Assembly (NCBI RefSeq): GCF_963966145.1
Contig: NC_091046.1
Coordinates: 13,640,001-13,704,000, forward strand
Length of the DNA stretch: 64,000 bases
Reading direction: 5' to 3'
From: Tenebrio molitor
Taxonomy: Eukaryota > Arthropoda > Insecta > Coleoptera > Tenebrionidae
Part shown: one piece after another, positions 11,237-21,031 of the stretch
How the letters are laid out: the number at the start of each line of letters is the position of its first letter
Position numbering within the stretch: position 1 is the first letter of the stretch
Translations under genes and position numbers: made by a program
The notes under the pieces: generated by a model
Told to the model about the DNA's origin: nothing
The model's database searches: none
What the model saw: the letters and a program-made list of their open reading frames with translations, nothing else

Positions 11237-12152
11237 TTCTTCATGTTTTGAATAAGTATTTTCAAATAAGTCAATTGGAGAATTTGATTATTCACTACAA
11301 CCGAATTTGCCGAATACATTGCAAATTCCAGAACAAAGACAGTAATGAGGTGAAAAAGAAAAGAAAGCAAGAAGTTTATTATTAGCAAATTGCTACCGAA
11401 CTACAATACTACAATACATCAAGTAAAAACATTAAATAAGGCACGGTTTAACAATCACAAAAAAAAAACAATAAAAACTGTAAATGCAGTCAATATCCAG
11501 TTCAAATATTTTGAAAGACCTGGTGTTTTCAACCAAAAGTTCAGTAAGAGATAGTCACTAACAGTCTTATTGAACTCCCAAAATAGATTAATGTCCACAG
11601 AACTATTCTGCGGTCAAAAGAATTTGTAATTGAGTTAGTTTTGGAAATGTCGGTAATTGAACTGCACCAAACATTATTAGGGGATATTTATTTCATTAAA
11701 TTATAGGAATATGTACTGAATAAAGGACTGCTAAAAAGGCGAATGCAAAAAAGTGAGGTTAGGAAGTATTTTTTGACGTTTTAATAGGTGCGCAGGTGTG
11801 GATTAAATTACAATGAAATTATGAAATGCCTACGAGGATATGACGAAAAATTTAAATTAAATTCAAAAAATAAGTTATGAAGGCTCCTGTTTTTACGTAT
11901 ACGTTTAAAATGTCACAAGCATATCAATCGGCGAAGACATGCGGTTTCATCTCCAAGGCTGACTCAATTACAATTTCCTGGGTCACTTAGAATTAACAAC
12001 GTTCATAGAATTTTGATAATTTCTAGATAATCTATGATTTATTTGTAGTCAAAATAGAATTATAAATTAACTATTTTTAATTTTTATTTACATGAACTAC
12101 ATGTTGACAAATAAATCATAAAATAAATATCAAAAATAACCAAAACTAAAGG
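11237..12152. other. AT-rich stretch, nothing recognised
   Basis: No inverted-repeat pair, exon or RNA gene was identified between the fold-back element and the next MITE. Confidence 0.45.
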
Positions 12153-12501
12153 CCATTCAAAAATCAAAAAACCACCAACGTCGCATTTTCCTCGATAATT
12201 ACTATCGGCAACGCTGTCTAGTGTTAAATTTGGTGACACTTGTAATTTTGAGGTTAAATGTTTATTAAGTGTCTTGTTTTTCTGGGCATGTTTAAGTAAA
12301 AATAATAAGAATCAATAAATAAATGAAACGTGCTGCTAATAAAACAATATGAACGAAATTCAAAGCAATTGAATTTTATTTTGAATGAAATAAATATCAC
12401 AATTTATAGTTACCAACATAGTATGAAAAAATATCTACCTAGGGTTTTTTAAATTGTACCAACCTAAAGCAACAGGTGGTGGTTTTTTGATTTTTGAATG
12501 G
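12153..12501. mobile_element. MITE with CCATTCAAAAATCAAAAAACC ends
   Basis: The left end (12153) begins CCATTCAAAAATCAAAA and continues AAACCACCA; the right end (to 12501) is the exact inverse over about 26 bp. It abuts the left end of the next element, separated by only ten bases (ACTTTATATG). Non-coding. Confidence 0.7.
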
Positions 12502-12511
12502 ACTTTATATG

Positions 12512-14597
12512 CCATTCACGATGTTTTGGCATAAGGGGAGGCCATGGAAAATGTGCATTTAAGTTGGCAGTAAAGATGTCTGTTGAATTAGGTTATGTTT
12601 TTCTAAGTTTGAGGTTATAAACTGCGTCATTGTCTAGTGCATTGTTGTCAGTTTTACTAGTTTGCAATACAGGGTGGTCCAACACTTACCATTTTTGCGA
12701 TTACGCGGTTTCTAATTATCGAAAAAATTTTACGCTTGGCTAGGAAGAGACACACATTATGGAGCTATAAGCCTGTCCCATTATTTTATTTATTATCAAT
12801 TGGGTTTCGCGTCAAGAGGCGATAAAGTGAAATTAATCAAAATTCAAAAAAATTTTTTTTATCTAAATAGGTTCAAACTAATACAGAAAACAGAAATCTG
12901 AAAATAAAAAAAATTAAAACGCATCACATTGCCGATTTATTTGCTTAAAGAAGGTGCCGCAGAACTGACAGGAATTTATGACGCAGTTACACTAAGTGTC
13001 TAATCACAAACCAAACCAGAAGTAAGATTTACAATACCCCATCGCCAAACTGCAGGTACTTAGCCTGTCAGGGCCGAACTCGACTATTTTACGTCTAGCA
13101 ATTTCGGCAAACATTCTGAAGAAATTTTCAAATAAATTACGTAATGAAGTTGAAATTATTCAATATTCAGTTTTGTAAAATATCTATTTTTCATTTAAAG
13201 AAAAATCCTTTACTTGCTGCGAATCGTTTCTATAATAAACTGGAATTTCACCAGTACTGACCTGAAAAATGGTTTCGCGGGAGCCGACAGCCCTGCGTCA
13301 AAAAGATTTATTGGGGGGCCATCACATTACGAGCTGTCCTATTCAGCTCTACCATAAACGGTCTTGGATTCCAGCTTTCTTTAACTTGATATTTGATCGC
13401 AATTTTCACTATTACCTAATTATAATTCAAAGTCGGAAGTGGATCAATCAAAAAGGTGAGGAGTTCTGTAACTAGTAGAGCAAAAAAAAGCTTTCAATAT
13501 TTGGACCAATTTGATATTAAATCGCTATAAAGTTAGCTCCATCACAAAAATTTAATTGAAAAAAATTGATCATGCTCAATTATAGAATATTAATTGTAGA
13601 TTGTGCCTACCGAGTTTCAGAATTTTTGGACAATTATTAAACGTGTAATCGCAAAAATGGTAAGTGTTGGACCACCCTGTATAACAATACTCACATTTTT
13701 AATCCAATTTAACAAAACAGGAAACTGACTTGAACAAACTACAGAATAGTAGGGACCGGGACCGAAAGACGAAGTGGCTCCTGTTAATTTATGCACCACT
13801 TAGATAACCCACCTATACAGTGTCTTAACCAACCAGTTAGTAACTTCTCAATGAATTTTTCATTTTAACCAAAACATTCCTAGAACTAGATGGTATAAAA
13901 TCTTGTACCTACTTATTAAGCCTTACTTTATTCGAATCTTTCTGCAAAATATTTACACACCCATCGTCTATGACAAAAGAACAAAACTATTCAACTTCCA
14001 TAATTTCATTAGAAAATTCTGAATCATCATTACCTGCTTTAAAATCCCAATCAAATTCCGAGTCAGATTCTCCTAATGAAATTATTAAAGGAAAAACGTT
14101 TTCAAATGAAAGATTTCACATAAATTTTGCCCAATCTTCCGAAATAAGTTCTTCACAATATATATCTACAAAAATATTGGCAAATTTCAGGAGTACATTT
14201 CAAAATAGACTCAAGCCATAAATTCACAACTCTGTCGCGAAGTTATAATAGGTCTTACAAAACCCCTGTGCCATTTCAATTGGGTCGTTGTTTCTTCCTT
14301 CACTATCCGTGTTACATTTTTTTCTTGTACTCACCTACGATTCAATTTATACACAAAAAAAACTTGACTTCATTGTAACTTACTGAAAATATGTTCTGCA
14401 GTCTAATACAAACACCATCACTACGTCTTAAAGTCGCTTAATTATGATTACGGTAAATTCGGCAACATGTTACGTTCATTTTGATAGGTCTGCATGTCAG
14501 GCACTTTAGTGACAGCAGAGATGACAGAAATCAAACATGTATCCAACGTTAAAAAATGAAATCATAGCCTCCCCTTATGCCAAAACATCGTGAATGG
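12512..14597. mobile_element. 2.1-kb TIR element carrying a nested element
   Basis: CCATTCACGATGTTTTGG, continuing CATAAGGGGAGGC, is mirrored exactly by the sequence ending at 14597, a TIR of about 31 bp. The target duplication is not clear. About half its length is a second element inserted at 12670-13679. The remainder (about 1.07 kb) holds a Ser-rich 83-codon frame at 13970-14221 that matches no transposase I know. Confidence 0.7.
12670..13679. mobile_element. 1.01-kb nested TIR element, CAGGGTGGTCC ends
   Basis: CAGGGTGGTCCAACACTTAC at the left (continuing CATTTTTGCGATTAC) is mirrored at the right end over about 35 bp. TA flanks both ends (12668-12669 and 13680-13681). It sits wholly within the 2.1-kb element, so it arrived later. 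Internal frames such as 13269-13475 show no transposase motif, so it appears non-autonomous. Confidence 0.8.
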
Positions 14598-14659
14598 TAT
14601 ATAAGTTGCTAATTAAACAAAAGCCAAATACAATCTTTTTAAAGAAAGAGGTTGTACAG

Positions 14660-14801
14660 TTGTTATTAAATAGCAAAATATTATTTACCGGCTTTCTAAA
14701 TGTCGATTCGTTCTCCGGAGAGCCCACTGCACTGTTTCATTATATTAACTTCGATGATGGCACATACAAAGGCGTATTTGAAACGGTCGCAGTGCAAAGT
14801 G
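14660..14801 (+). CDS. Candidate internal exon of an unidentified host gene
   Basis: After a usable acceptor (GTTGTACAG, 14651-14659) the frame reads LLLNSKILFTGFLNVDSF, then SGEPTALFHYINFDDG, then TYKGVFETVAVQSG, and meets possible donors GTAGGT (14802) or GTAATT (14806), followed by an in-frame stop. Codon use is richer in G/C at third positions than neighbouring DNA. The peptide reads like a folded beta-rich extracellular or enzyme segment, but I cannot name the family. It begins only 60 bp after the right end of the 2.1-kb element, so that element would lie in the upstream intron. It may equally be chance or an old pseudo-exon. Confidence 0.35.
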
Positions 14802-14809
14802 GTAGGTAA

Positions 14810-15974
14810 TTTTATTATTTCCACGTATTCATATTGGCCCTACATTTACCGGTTCACCATAGATTAACAAAATTGGGAGTGTGGAGATAATTTTGAAATA
14901 AAATTTTTGCTTTAAATCCTCTCTACAATATCCGAACCTGGAGTAGGTTAATATAATTTTTTATTGGATTGTAGTATCTAGTAATAACTAGCATCAGATT
15001 GTGTATTACTACTGAAGTTCTCGTAGCGGTGGTCTAAAAGAGAATACACTGAATTTTTGCTCCCTGTAGCTACACAAAAAATGCTTTAATAACATTGAAC
15101 TCACAGTTTAAATTTTATTTACTTTGCAAAAATATTTAATATGAGAGCTTATACAAATAAACTATTCAATGATATTAAAATTAAAATTTCATTTCCAATA
15201 AAATTTTAATTTGCTACATTTCTAACGGGTATTCAAATATTTCTTTGGTTTGCTATGTTACCTAGTTACATCGTTCAACCTAGGTATGGGTTGTATATTT
15301 TTTATTCATATATTTAATAACAAATCAGTTATACAATAAAATAATACATCTTTTAGAAGGATCTGCTAATGTTATGTTTAAAAATTGAAATATTTTTTAG
15401 ATTCCCCTCGTCACTAGTGTGCTGAAAATATTTCCAATATGAAAAATAATAACTAAACGCTTTGTACATAGACTCGGCAACAGTTCCTAATTGAATTTCG
15501 CCAACTTCATTATCCAATTACGTTAATTTTCATGAATAATCTGTACCGTTAATTTGTTCATTAGTTTCCAAACTCAATTAGCGAACTAAAAAAATTTCAT
15601 CTAATGGAATGCAAATTCTTAGTCTCGTACTGAATGTTGAGCGGGAATCTTATTCTACATACAAACATTCACAGACAAATCGATTCCCTAATTATTACTA
15701 TTGTTGGTTTCTTGCCATTCAAACAAGTTACAAAGTGATCTAATAAACCTGTCAATGAAAACCGTAACGTTGGTATTATGTACTACTAAATAGAATAATT
15801 TAAATGTGATAGTGCAAATTCATTTTTCAGTTAGTGTCTTCAGATTATTGTGAATATTATTGTTTATTGACAACGTGAAAGAATTTTTAGCAACAATTAA
15901 AAATTATTATAATATGTAGGTACTAAGTATCATTGTTACTAGGTATTATTGTCAAACAAATAATTGAATGGACC
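14810..15974. other. AT-rich stretch before the retrotransposon
   Basis: No gene or TIR pair seen. The bases beside the retrotransposon insertion (minus strand ATACAGGTGGTCC) resemble the CAGGGTGGTCC element end at 12.67 kb, so the target may have been an old element terminus, but a matching second end was not found. Confidence 0.4.
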
Positions 15975-15987
15975 ACCTGTATCCCTA
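15975..15987. repeat. Target-site duplication of the retrotransposon (3' side)
   Basis: ACCTGTATCCCTA here is repeated at 21019-21031 on the other side of the R1-clade element. The last A merges with the A-run, so the duplication is 12-13 bp. It defines both element borders. Confidence 0.85.
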
Positions 15988-16029
15988 AAAAAAAAAAAAA
16001 AAAAAAGAGGAGCCCGAGGGCTCTTTATT
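15988..16029 (-). other. Retrotransposon 3' terminus: AATAAA, hairpin, oligo(T)
   Basis: Sense order is AATAAA (16029-16024), the inverted repeat GAGCCC-TC-GGGCTC (16023-16010), CTC, then about 19-20 T directly joined to the target duplication. Most insect LINEs end in poly(A) or a short A-rich repeat, so a T tract on the sense strand is not expected. The hairpin may be the signal the reverse transcriptase recognises (inference). Confidence 0.7.
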
Positions 16030-16358
16030 CAGACAAAGCGCCAAATTGGGCGCTGGGTACAATCAATAAATGTCGACAATTTCGAAACATTTCAAGATAT
16101 AACTCACGTTGGAGACAGTACCTGTCTGCTTAACTATATTAACAGGTGTGAAAATTTGCGGATTGGGCCATTATAATTTTACACTGCTTCACAAGCACGA
16201 CGCAATTTACGGACTATTCTCTTAGTTCACACTCGGAATCATTTCATTCCACGGTGTTCTGGACTCGATTTGGTAGTTCGCTACTGATGTGCTCGTCCGT
16301 CTCTAATCTGCCTGTTGTCGATTGGGTCTTCATCTTGGGTGATTCTGGGAGGCGACGC

Positions 16359-19300
16359 TCACGGCTCCCGCGCGAAGCCGTGAAGAAGTTCTAGTGGGAT
16401 GTGTGGGATCCGCTCAAGGTCTGGAATCCCACCCAGGGCCACCCGAAGCTCATCCCTTTCCGCGTCAAAGGTAGAACACTCCAGAATGCGATGGATGGGG
16501 TCATCTAGAGTGCCGCAAGTTGGACAGTCTCCTGTGTCAGATTTGCCTATTCGGTGCAAGTGTGTGACGAACGGTCCATGACCTGAGAGGACCTGAGTGC
16601 TGAGTCTCGTGAACTCCGTTCTAGGAGCCTCAGGAACGTTTGGAAAAAACGAGTGGGTGACCGGGGCTCCTCGAGAGTCGTCCCATCTGCTCTGCCACCG
16701 ATCCAGCGTCATAATGTGGAGATACTCTCTCAGGTGTCTTAAGCTTTCGAATTCCTCCCTGTGGACCATCATGTCCAGGTAGGCCGCCGTCTCCGTTCTT
16801 CGAAGCATTTTTACACAGTTAGTCTCCGCCATGGTCAGGTCCAGGGGGGGGATGCCCGAGAGCACCCCCGCTGCCTCATTGGAGACCGAGTTGTACCCCC
16901 CGCAGATCATCCTCCCCACGGCACCACCCAACGACAGCAGCATCCGTCGAACTCTCGACACCCTAAGCCGATGCGCCCAGACCTCAGATGCGTAGGCGAC
17001 AATGGGGAGAATACCACACTTGTAGATCGCGTGTAGCGACCTCCCCACCGGAACATCCCATGTGACATGAACCTTCCTCCTTAGGGCTAGCACGATCTTC
17101 CTCGCCCGCTCGCAGACTGCACGCACGTGCGTGTGAAAATTTAGCTTTCTGTCTACAATTACGCCCAGGTATTTCATTTCGCTGACGATGCCGACCTTGG
17201 AGTCGCCCAGCCTCACCCTGATGTCCCGGTGATGCACACGGGGAGGGGACTTGTTTATCATAATCTTCGTCTTCGTGCCTGAAATTGTTAGCTTCTGTCT
17301 CAAGGCCCACTCCATCACCCGCTCAACGCTCTCCCTGATGTGGTCTCTTAGTTCTTGTCTGGTTCTTGCTCTTACAACTATCGCAATGTCATCTGCGTAT
17401 GCGATGGTCTCTGTATTGGGCAACAGTTCCGAGTCGAGGTACATGTCCAGCACCGAGTTCCAAAGGGTGGGCCCCAGGACAGAGCCCTGAGGGCAGCCCT
17501 TCGTGCAGGCCTTGGAGACCTCTACAGACCCGTCTCTGTAGGTGACCGTCCTGTCTGTCAGGTAGCTCTTCAGCGTCGCCAACAGGTACCCAGGGACCCC
17601 CTTCTGCCGCAGGCTCCTAATGACCGCTGGCCACCAAACGTTGTCAAACGCTCCACTGATATCGATGAATATAGTCGCCGCATATTTGTCCGTCGTTTCC
17701 TCGATGGTCTCTTTATATTTGAGAAGGGCACTTACAGCGGAGCGACCCGAGATGAAGCCATACTGCCTCCGGGAGTGAAAGTCCTCCGTCGTCGCGAAGA
17801 GTCGCCTCCTGATGAGCCTTTCGAATATTTTCCCATACTCCGTGAGCAACGTTATTGGTCGATAATTCTTCCTGTCACTCGGGTCTCCAGCAGGGTCCTT
17901 CATTAGGATTTTTAGGCAGCCCTCCTTCCAGCGCCTAGGGTAGTACGCTGCTCTTAGACACGAATTATATAGGTGCAGCATGAAGCCCCGAACCACCGGG
18001 TGCACCAGCTTCACCAGCCTGCCCCTCATCAGGTCCACCCCTGGTGCCTTCTTTGGTTTGATGGCTTGTACTAGTTGTTCCAGTTCCTCATTCGTGATCT
18101 CCTGGATGTCATACCTATATTCGTGCTGCAGGGACTCGAAGTCCTGACGCCAGATTCTGTGCACAACATCTTCTGTCGTCTCGTCGTCGTCTGGAAGCAG
18201 TTTGTTCACCAAGTAGCCCGCCGCTTGCTTGGGCGTCAGGGTAACCTCATCTCCCTCTTGGAAGGCCGCCATGGGTCCCCTCTTGCGGAATTTTTCGGTG
18301 GCAATCTTATACACCACACCCCATGGATTCGGGGCCAGGTCATTTTCAACGAACTTAACCCAGGATTTTTCTCTTGTCTTAGTCAGCTCTCTCTTGTATT
18401 TATCCTTAGCGAAGTACATCTCAGTTGCCAGGAGATTGGCCTGGTCCGGGTATCTGTTGGTGTACAGGATCTTCTTCTTAGCTAGGTAGACTTTTCGGAG
18501 CCTCTCGATTTTGCTCGTCCACCACTCTGGTCTCTCTGGATAGGTCCTCCGTTTCTTGGCCTTGGCGCGGACAATCCGGTTTATTCCCTCATAGAAGCGG
18601 TCCACTGCAGCGTCTATGGTCCTAGGTGAGACCAGCACCGGGAATTCGCGGAGCAAGCCTCTGCAAAGGACCGACAGGTCTGGTTCGATGTCCTCTAGTT
18701 TCAGGTTGGAGCAGTCCATCACGTATTCCTCGATGCTCGCTGCGGACTGCAGTGGCAGAGCGCAGGTAAATCGTATGATCCGGTGGTCTGAGGTGTTCAC
18801 GTCCTGGAGAACTGTCCAATCTCTGACCCAGTTAATCGTGTCCGTGGTGCCTAGGGTAAGATCGATGTTACTTGATCCATTGGCAGAGGAGAAAGTTGAG
18901 GGCAGGTTATCCTCGTTGAAGATCACTAGGTCATTAGCCAAGATGAAATCTTCTAACACCGGTGAGTTCCTATCACATAGTGTGTCAAACCAGATTGTTG
19001 AACGACAATTGAAGTCCCCACCTAGCAGAACCGTTTTGTCTTGCAGGTTCGTTAGGATCTGCTGTAATTTTGTAACCATGTTACGGACTGAGTCATTGTT
19101 AGGGGGGGCGTAGATCGAGATCACAAATACGGACTCTGTGGATATACCATCGATTGATACTACCGTTACATATTTGGAGGACAGATGTCTGAGGTGCAGC
19201 ACATTCAGGGTGGGGTTGTTCACCAAGAGACAGCTAGAAAACCTGTTGTCGTTGTTGGCAATGAGGCGTTGGTTCATGAGCCCAGGGATTGTGTATGTTC

Positions 19301-19439
19301 CTCTGCTGGTCTTGTAGTTGTACGGCTCTTGGCAGAGGGCTATGTCAATGTTCTCTTGCCGGATATATGCCAAAGTCTCGAGTGTAGCGCAGCGCGAGTT
19401 GTGTAGATTCGCTTGTATGACTGAACATTTATTCTTCAT
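16359..19439 (-). CDS. R1-clade ORF2: endonuclease / reverse transcriptase
   Basis: 1026-aa retrotransposon polymerase. Residues about 5-225 form an APE-type endonuclease with N11, E38 (QEPY), GGDFN at 140-144 and SDH at 217-219. Reverse transcriptase spans about 455-730: palm Asp in FIDISGAFD (593), GCPQGSVLGP (648-657) and the catalytic YADD (681-684). A C-terminal knuckle C972-X2-C975-X7-H983-X4-C988 is typical of the clade. No RNase H domain. The start ATG at 19439 places the endonuclease fold right at the N terminus as expected. The same frame stays open upstream for about 46 codons to ORF1's end, so reinitiation or a non-ATG extension is possible. All catalytic residues I can see are present; it looks functional. 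Domain names come from the family, functionality is inference. Confidence 0.95.
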   Translation of the reverse strand: MKNKCSVIQANLHNSRCATLETLAYIRQENIDIALCQEPYNYKTSRGTYTIPGLMNQRLIANNDNRFSSCLLVNNPTLNVLHLRHLSSKYVTVVSIDGISTESVFVISIYAPPNNDSVRNMVTKLQQILTNLQDKTVLLGGDFNCRSTIWFDTLCDRNSPVLEDFILANDLVIFNEDNLPSTFSSANGSSNIDLTLGTTDTINWVRDWTVLQDVNTSDHRIIRFTCALPLQSAASIEEYVMDCSNLKLEDIEPDLSVLCRGLLREFPVLVSPRTIDAAVDRFYEGINRIVRAKAKKRRTYPERPEWWTSKIERLRKVYLAKKKILYTNRYPDQANLLATEMYFAKDKYKRELTKTREKSWVKFVENDLAPNPWGVVYKIATEKFRKRGPMAAFQEGDEVTLTPKQAAGYLVNKLLPDDDETTEDVVHRIWRQDFESLQHEYRYDIQEITNEELEQLVQAIKPKKAPGVDLMRGRLVKLVHPVVRGFMLHLYNSCLRAAYYPRRWKEGCLKILMKDPAGDPSDRKNYRPITLLTEYGKIFERLIRRRLFATTEDFHSRRQYGFISGRSAVSALLKYKETIEETTDKYAATIFIDISGAFDNVWWPAVIRSLRQKGVPGYLLATLKSYLTDRTVTYRDGSVEVSKACTKGCPQGSVLGPTLWNSVLDMYLDSELLPNTETIAYADDIAIVVRARTRQELRDHIRESVERVMEWALRQKLTISGTKTKIMINKSPPRVHHRDIRVRLGDSKVGIVSEMKYLGVIVDRKLNFHTHVRAVCERARKIVLALRRKVHVTWDVPVGRSLHAIYKCGILPIVAYASEVWAHRLRVSRVRRMLLSLGGAVGRMICGGYNSVSNEAAGVLSGIPPLDLTMAETNCVKMLRRTETAAYLDMMVHREEFESLRHLREYLHIMTLDRWQSRWDDSRGAPVTHSFFPNVPEAPRTEFTRLSTQVLSGHGPFVTHLHRIGKSDTGDCPTCGTLDDPIHRILECSTFDAERDELRVALGGIPDLERIPHIPLELLHGFAREP

Positions 19440-19573
19440 AGTCGATGCTAGCCTGTATTTCTTCCAAGTTCTTCCACTATATCGGGCAAGAGTAGACGTG
19501 TGTGGAACCCGTTTATGTTCTTTTGCACGATCGAATCCGTTTAGAAGTAGTGTAATATGTGGGAACGAGATTG

Positions 19574-20791
19574 TTAGTAGCTAGTTTGAGAGCAGTCGGT
19601 GTCGGATTCAGTAATTGCAGATTGAGGGCCATCTGGATTGTTAAATAACTTGTTGAGTTTTTTCCTTGCCTTGGTACATCTTTGTTTCAACCCTTTCGAG
19701 CCTATCTGTGGATGAATGTCGGCCAGAATTTTAATTAACGCAGGGATATCGTCGGTTAGTTCTCTAGCTAGGGTTAGCGGACTTGGACACCCAGATATAT
19801 TTTCGAACAGGTAGATTAGCTTCTCTAGGGCGAACGTCGGGGTAGGAGTTAGGTTGCCAAAGAATGTCCGTAGTGGTTCAAGTTGCTCCTTTATATCTTC
19901 TTTAACGATGGCTGGGTCTATCTTTGGACGTTTTCTCGGGTTTTGTGTTGGGGGCTTTGTTGGCTTCGCGAATGGTTCGTCCCCTGAGGAGGGTGATGGG
20001 GGTGAAGTTTCTGTGGTTGATGGAGTGAGTGTGTCGCCCAATCGTTTGGTACTAATTTTATTGAATTCAACCACTGGTGGTGACTCGGGTGACGTTTCAC
20101 TATCAGAGACGGTCTGCTCTATGGAGTTAGAAATAATAATAGGGGCGTCAGTAGTTGACCTGTTTTGTGCTACAGTCTCCATGCTTGGTTCAGCGTGTTG
20201 TGTGCATTGACTTGCAATGTGTCCCGGTTTTTTACAGATGAAACAGCACATATCGTCGTGATTAAGAAAGATTCTATAGCTGGTGTCTTCAAATGTTAAT
20301 ACCATGGAGCTTGGTAGCTCTATGTCTTTATTATCTTCGACGTAGATCTGTCTTCTGAAACTCAGAATATGGGCAAATTGTTCGCCGGGGATGCCAGCAC
20401 GAAGGAATGAAACAGTGGAGAGTGGCTGCAAACCAATTTGCCTAATGAGTTGTTCCAGCATGTTGTGAGGGATAGAAGGACAAACATTAGAGAGGATAAT
20501 TCTTTTCGACGGAGTGATCAGCCGTCTAATGCTTATGTTAATCCCTTTTATGATTATTGTTTTATGTTGACGCGCTAGAGATTCCGCCAGCTGGGAGCTG
20601 CTTAGGTATATGCAGACTCTATTATTTGAGATTCTTGAGGCAAATGTGATGTTCTTTGGTTCTACTATTTCTGATATGCTGGTTACGTAGTCGCCGAGTT
20701 TCAAGTTGTCGTCGACGGACAGGATTATAGCTTGGTCTTTCTTAGGAAAGGGATTCATTTTTGTGGGGTTCGAATTATGTGGGTTAGACAT
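19574..20791 (-). CDS. R1-clade ORF1: gag-like nucleic-acid-binding protein with CCHC knuckle
   Basis: 405-aa protein encoded upstream of ORF2. Residues 1-180 form a folded N-terminal region with a conserved-looking block (KRIILSNVCPSIPHNMLEQL and LSFRRQIYVE). A single zinc knuckle, C183-X2-C186-X4-H191-X4-C196, follows. Residues 200-285 are Ser/Thr/Pro-rich and acidic (low complexity). A basic RKRPK (286-290) may be a nuclear-localisation signal, and a C-terminal helical region ends in a second basic patch (KARKKLNKL). ORF1 proteins of this clade coat the element RNA and chaperone integration. Its TAA lies 134 nt before the ORF2 ATG and the two ORFs are in different frames. Confidence 0.9.
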   Translation of the reverse strand: MSNPHNSNPTKMNPFPKKDQAIILSVDDNLKLGDYVTSISEIVEPKNITFASRISNNRVCIYLSSSQLAESLARQHKTIIIKGINISIRRLITPSKRIILSNVCPSIPHNMLEQLIRQIGLQPLSTVSFLRAGIPGEQFAHILSFRRQIYVEDNKDIELPSSMVLTFEDTSYRIFLNHDDMCCFICKKPGHIASQCTQHAEPSMETVAQNRSTTDAPIIISNSIEQTVSDSETSPESPPVVEFNKISTKRLGDTLTPSTTETSPPSPSSGDEPFAKPTKPPTQNPRKRPKIDPAIVKEDIKEQLEPLRTFFGNLTPTPTFALEKLIYLFENISGCPSPLTLARELTDDIPALIKILADIHPQIGSKGLKQRCTKARKKLNKLFNNPDGPQSAITESDTDCSQTSY

Positions 20792-21018
20792 TGAGGGTTC
20801 TGACTGAGATAGCGTGCATATCTCGTCTCTGATAGCCGAGCGTTGAAAAAAAACGCCGGCACTCTCGCGTGAAGTTTTTATCGGGAGTGTTGTTGTTTTC
20901 GAAAAACACCGATTGGCTTCTTACGCACTAATCTCACCCAATAATTATAGAACTACCTCCCTGAACTACCTGGCTCTGGAACTCGCGTGTTCACAGCACC
21001 ACGACTGAACTGGGTATG
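20792..21018 (-). promoter_or_regulatory. Retrotransposon 5' UTR with initiator-like start
   Basis: 227 nt between the target duplication and the ORF1 ATG. The sense strand begins CATACCCAGTTCAGTCGTGG; TTCAGTCG (21010-21003) fits the arthropod Pol II initiator (TCAGT) only about 11 nt inside the element. Insect LINEs usually use such internal, TATA-less promoters so that the whole element is transcribed. No TATA box is seen. Downstream-element assignment is uncertain. Confidence 0.45.
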
Positions 21019-21031
21019 ACCTGTATCCCTA
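21019..21031. repeat. Target-site duplication of the retrotransposon (5' side)
   Basis: Second copy of ACCTGTATCCCTA, identical to 15975-15987. It marks the 5' junction and shows that the element is not 5'-truncated relative to an upstream ORF1. Confidence 0.85.

Larger units (their letters stand above)
15988..21018 (-). mobile_element. Full-length R1-clade non-LTR retrotransposon (5.03 kb)
   Basis: The element is bounded by a 13-bp duplication and reads on the minus strand: 227-nt 5' UTR, ORF1 (405 codons), 134-nt spacer, ORF2 (1026 codons), about 330-nt 3' UTR, then an oligo(T) tract on the sense strand. R1-clade membership follows from ORF2: the APE-type endonuclease opening QANLHNSR, the reverse-transcriptase phrases DISGAFDNVWWPA and GCPQGSVLGPTLWN, the absence of RNase H, and a C-terminal CX2CX7HX4C. 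Both frames are intact and base composition is clearly more GC-rich than the flanks, consistent with recent arrival. R1-clade elements copy themselves by target-primed reverse transcription. Confidence 0.93.

Noticed and set aside
11170..11388. Overlapping plus and minus frames
   Set aside because: They arise partly from the symmetry of the fold-back at 10972-11236; no motif on either strand.
15988..16006. Reading the A-run as an ordinary poly(A) tail of a plus-strand element
   Set aside because: Both ORFs and the 5' UTR are on the minus strand, so the run is T on the sense strand.
16399..19113. Plus-strand frames of 60-183 codons across the retrotransposon
   Set aside because: They are antisense shadows of ORF2, which has the conserved endonuclease, RT and zinc-knuckle residues on the minus strand.
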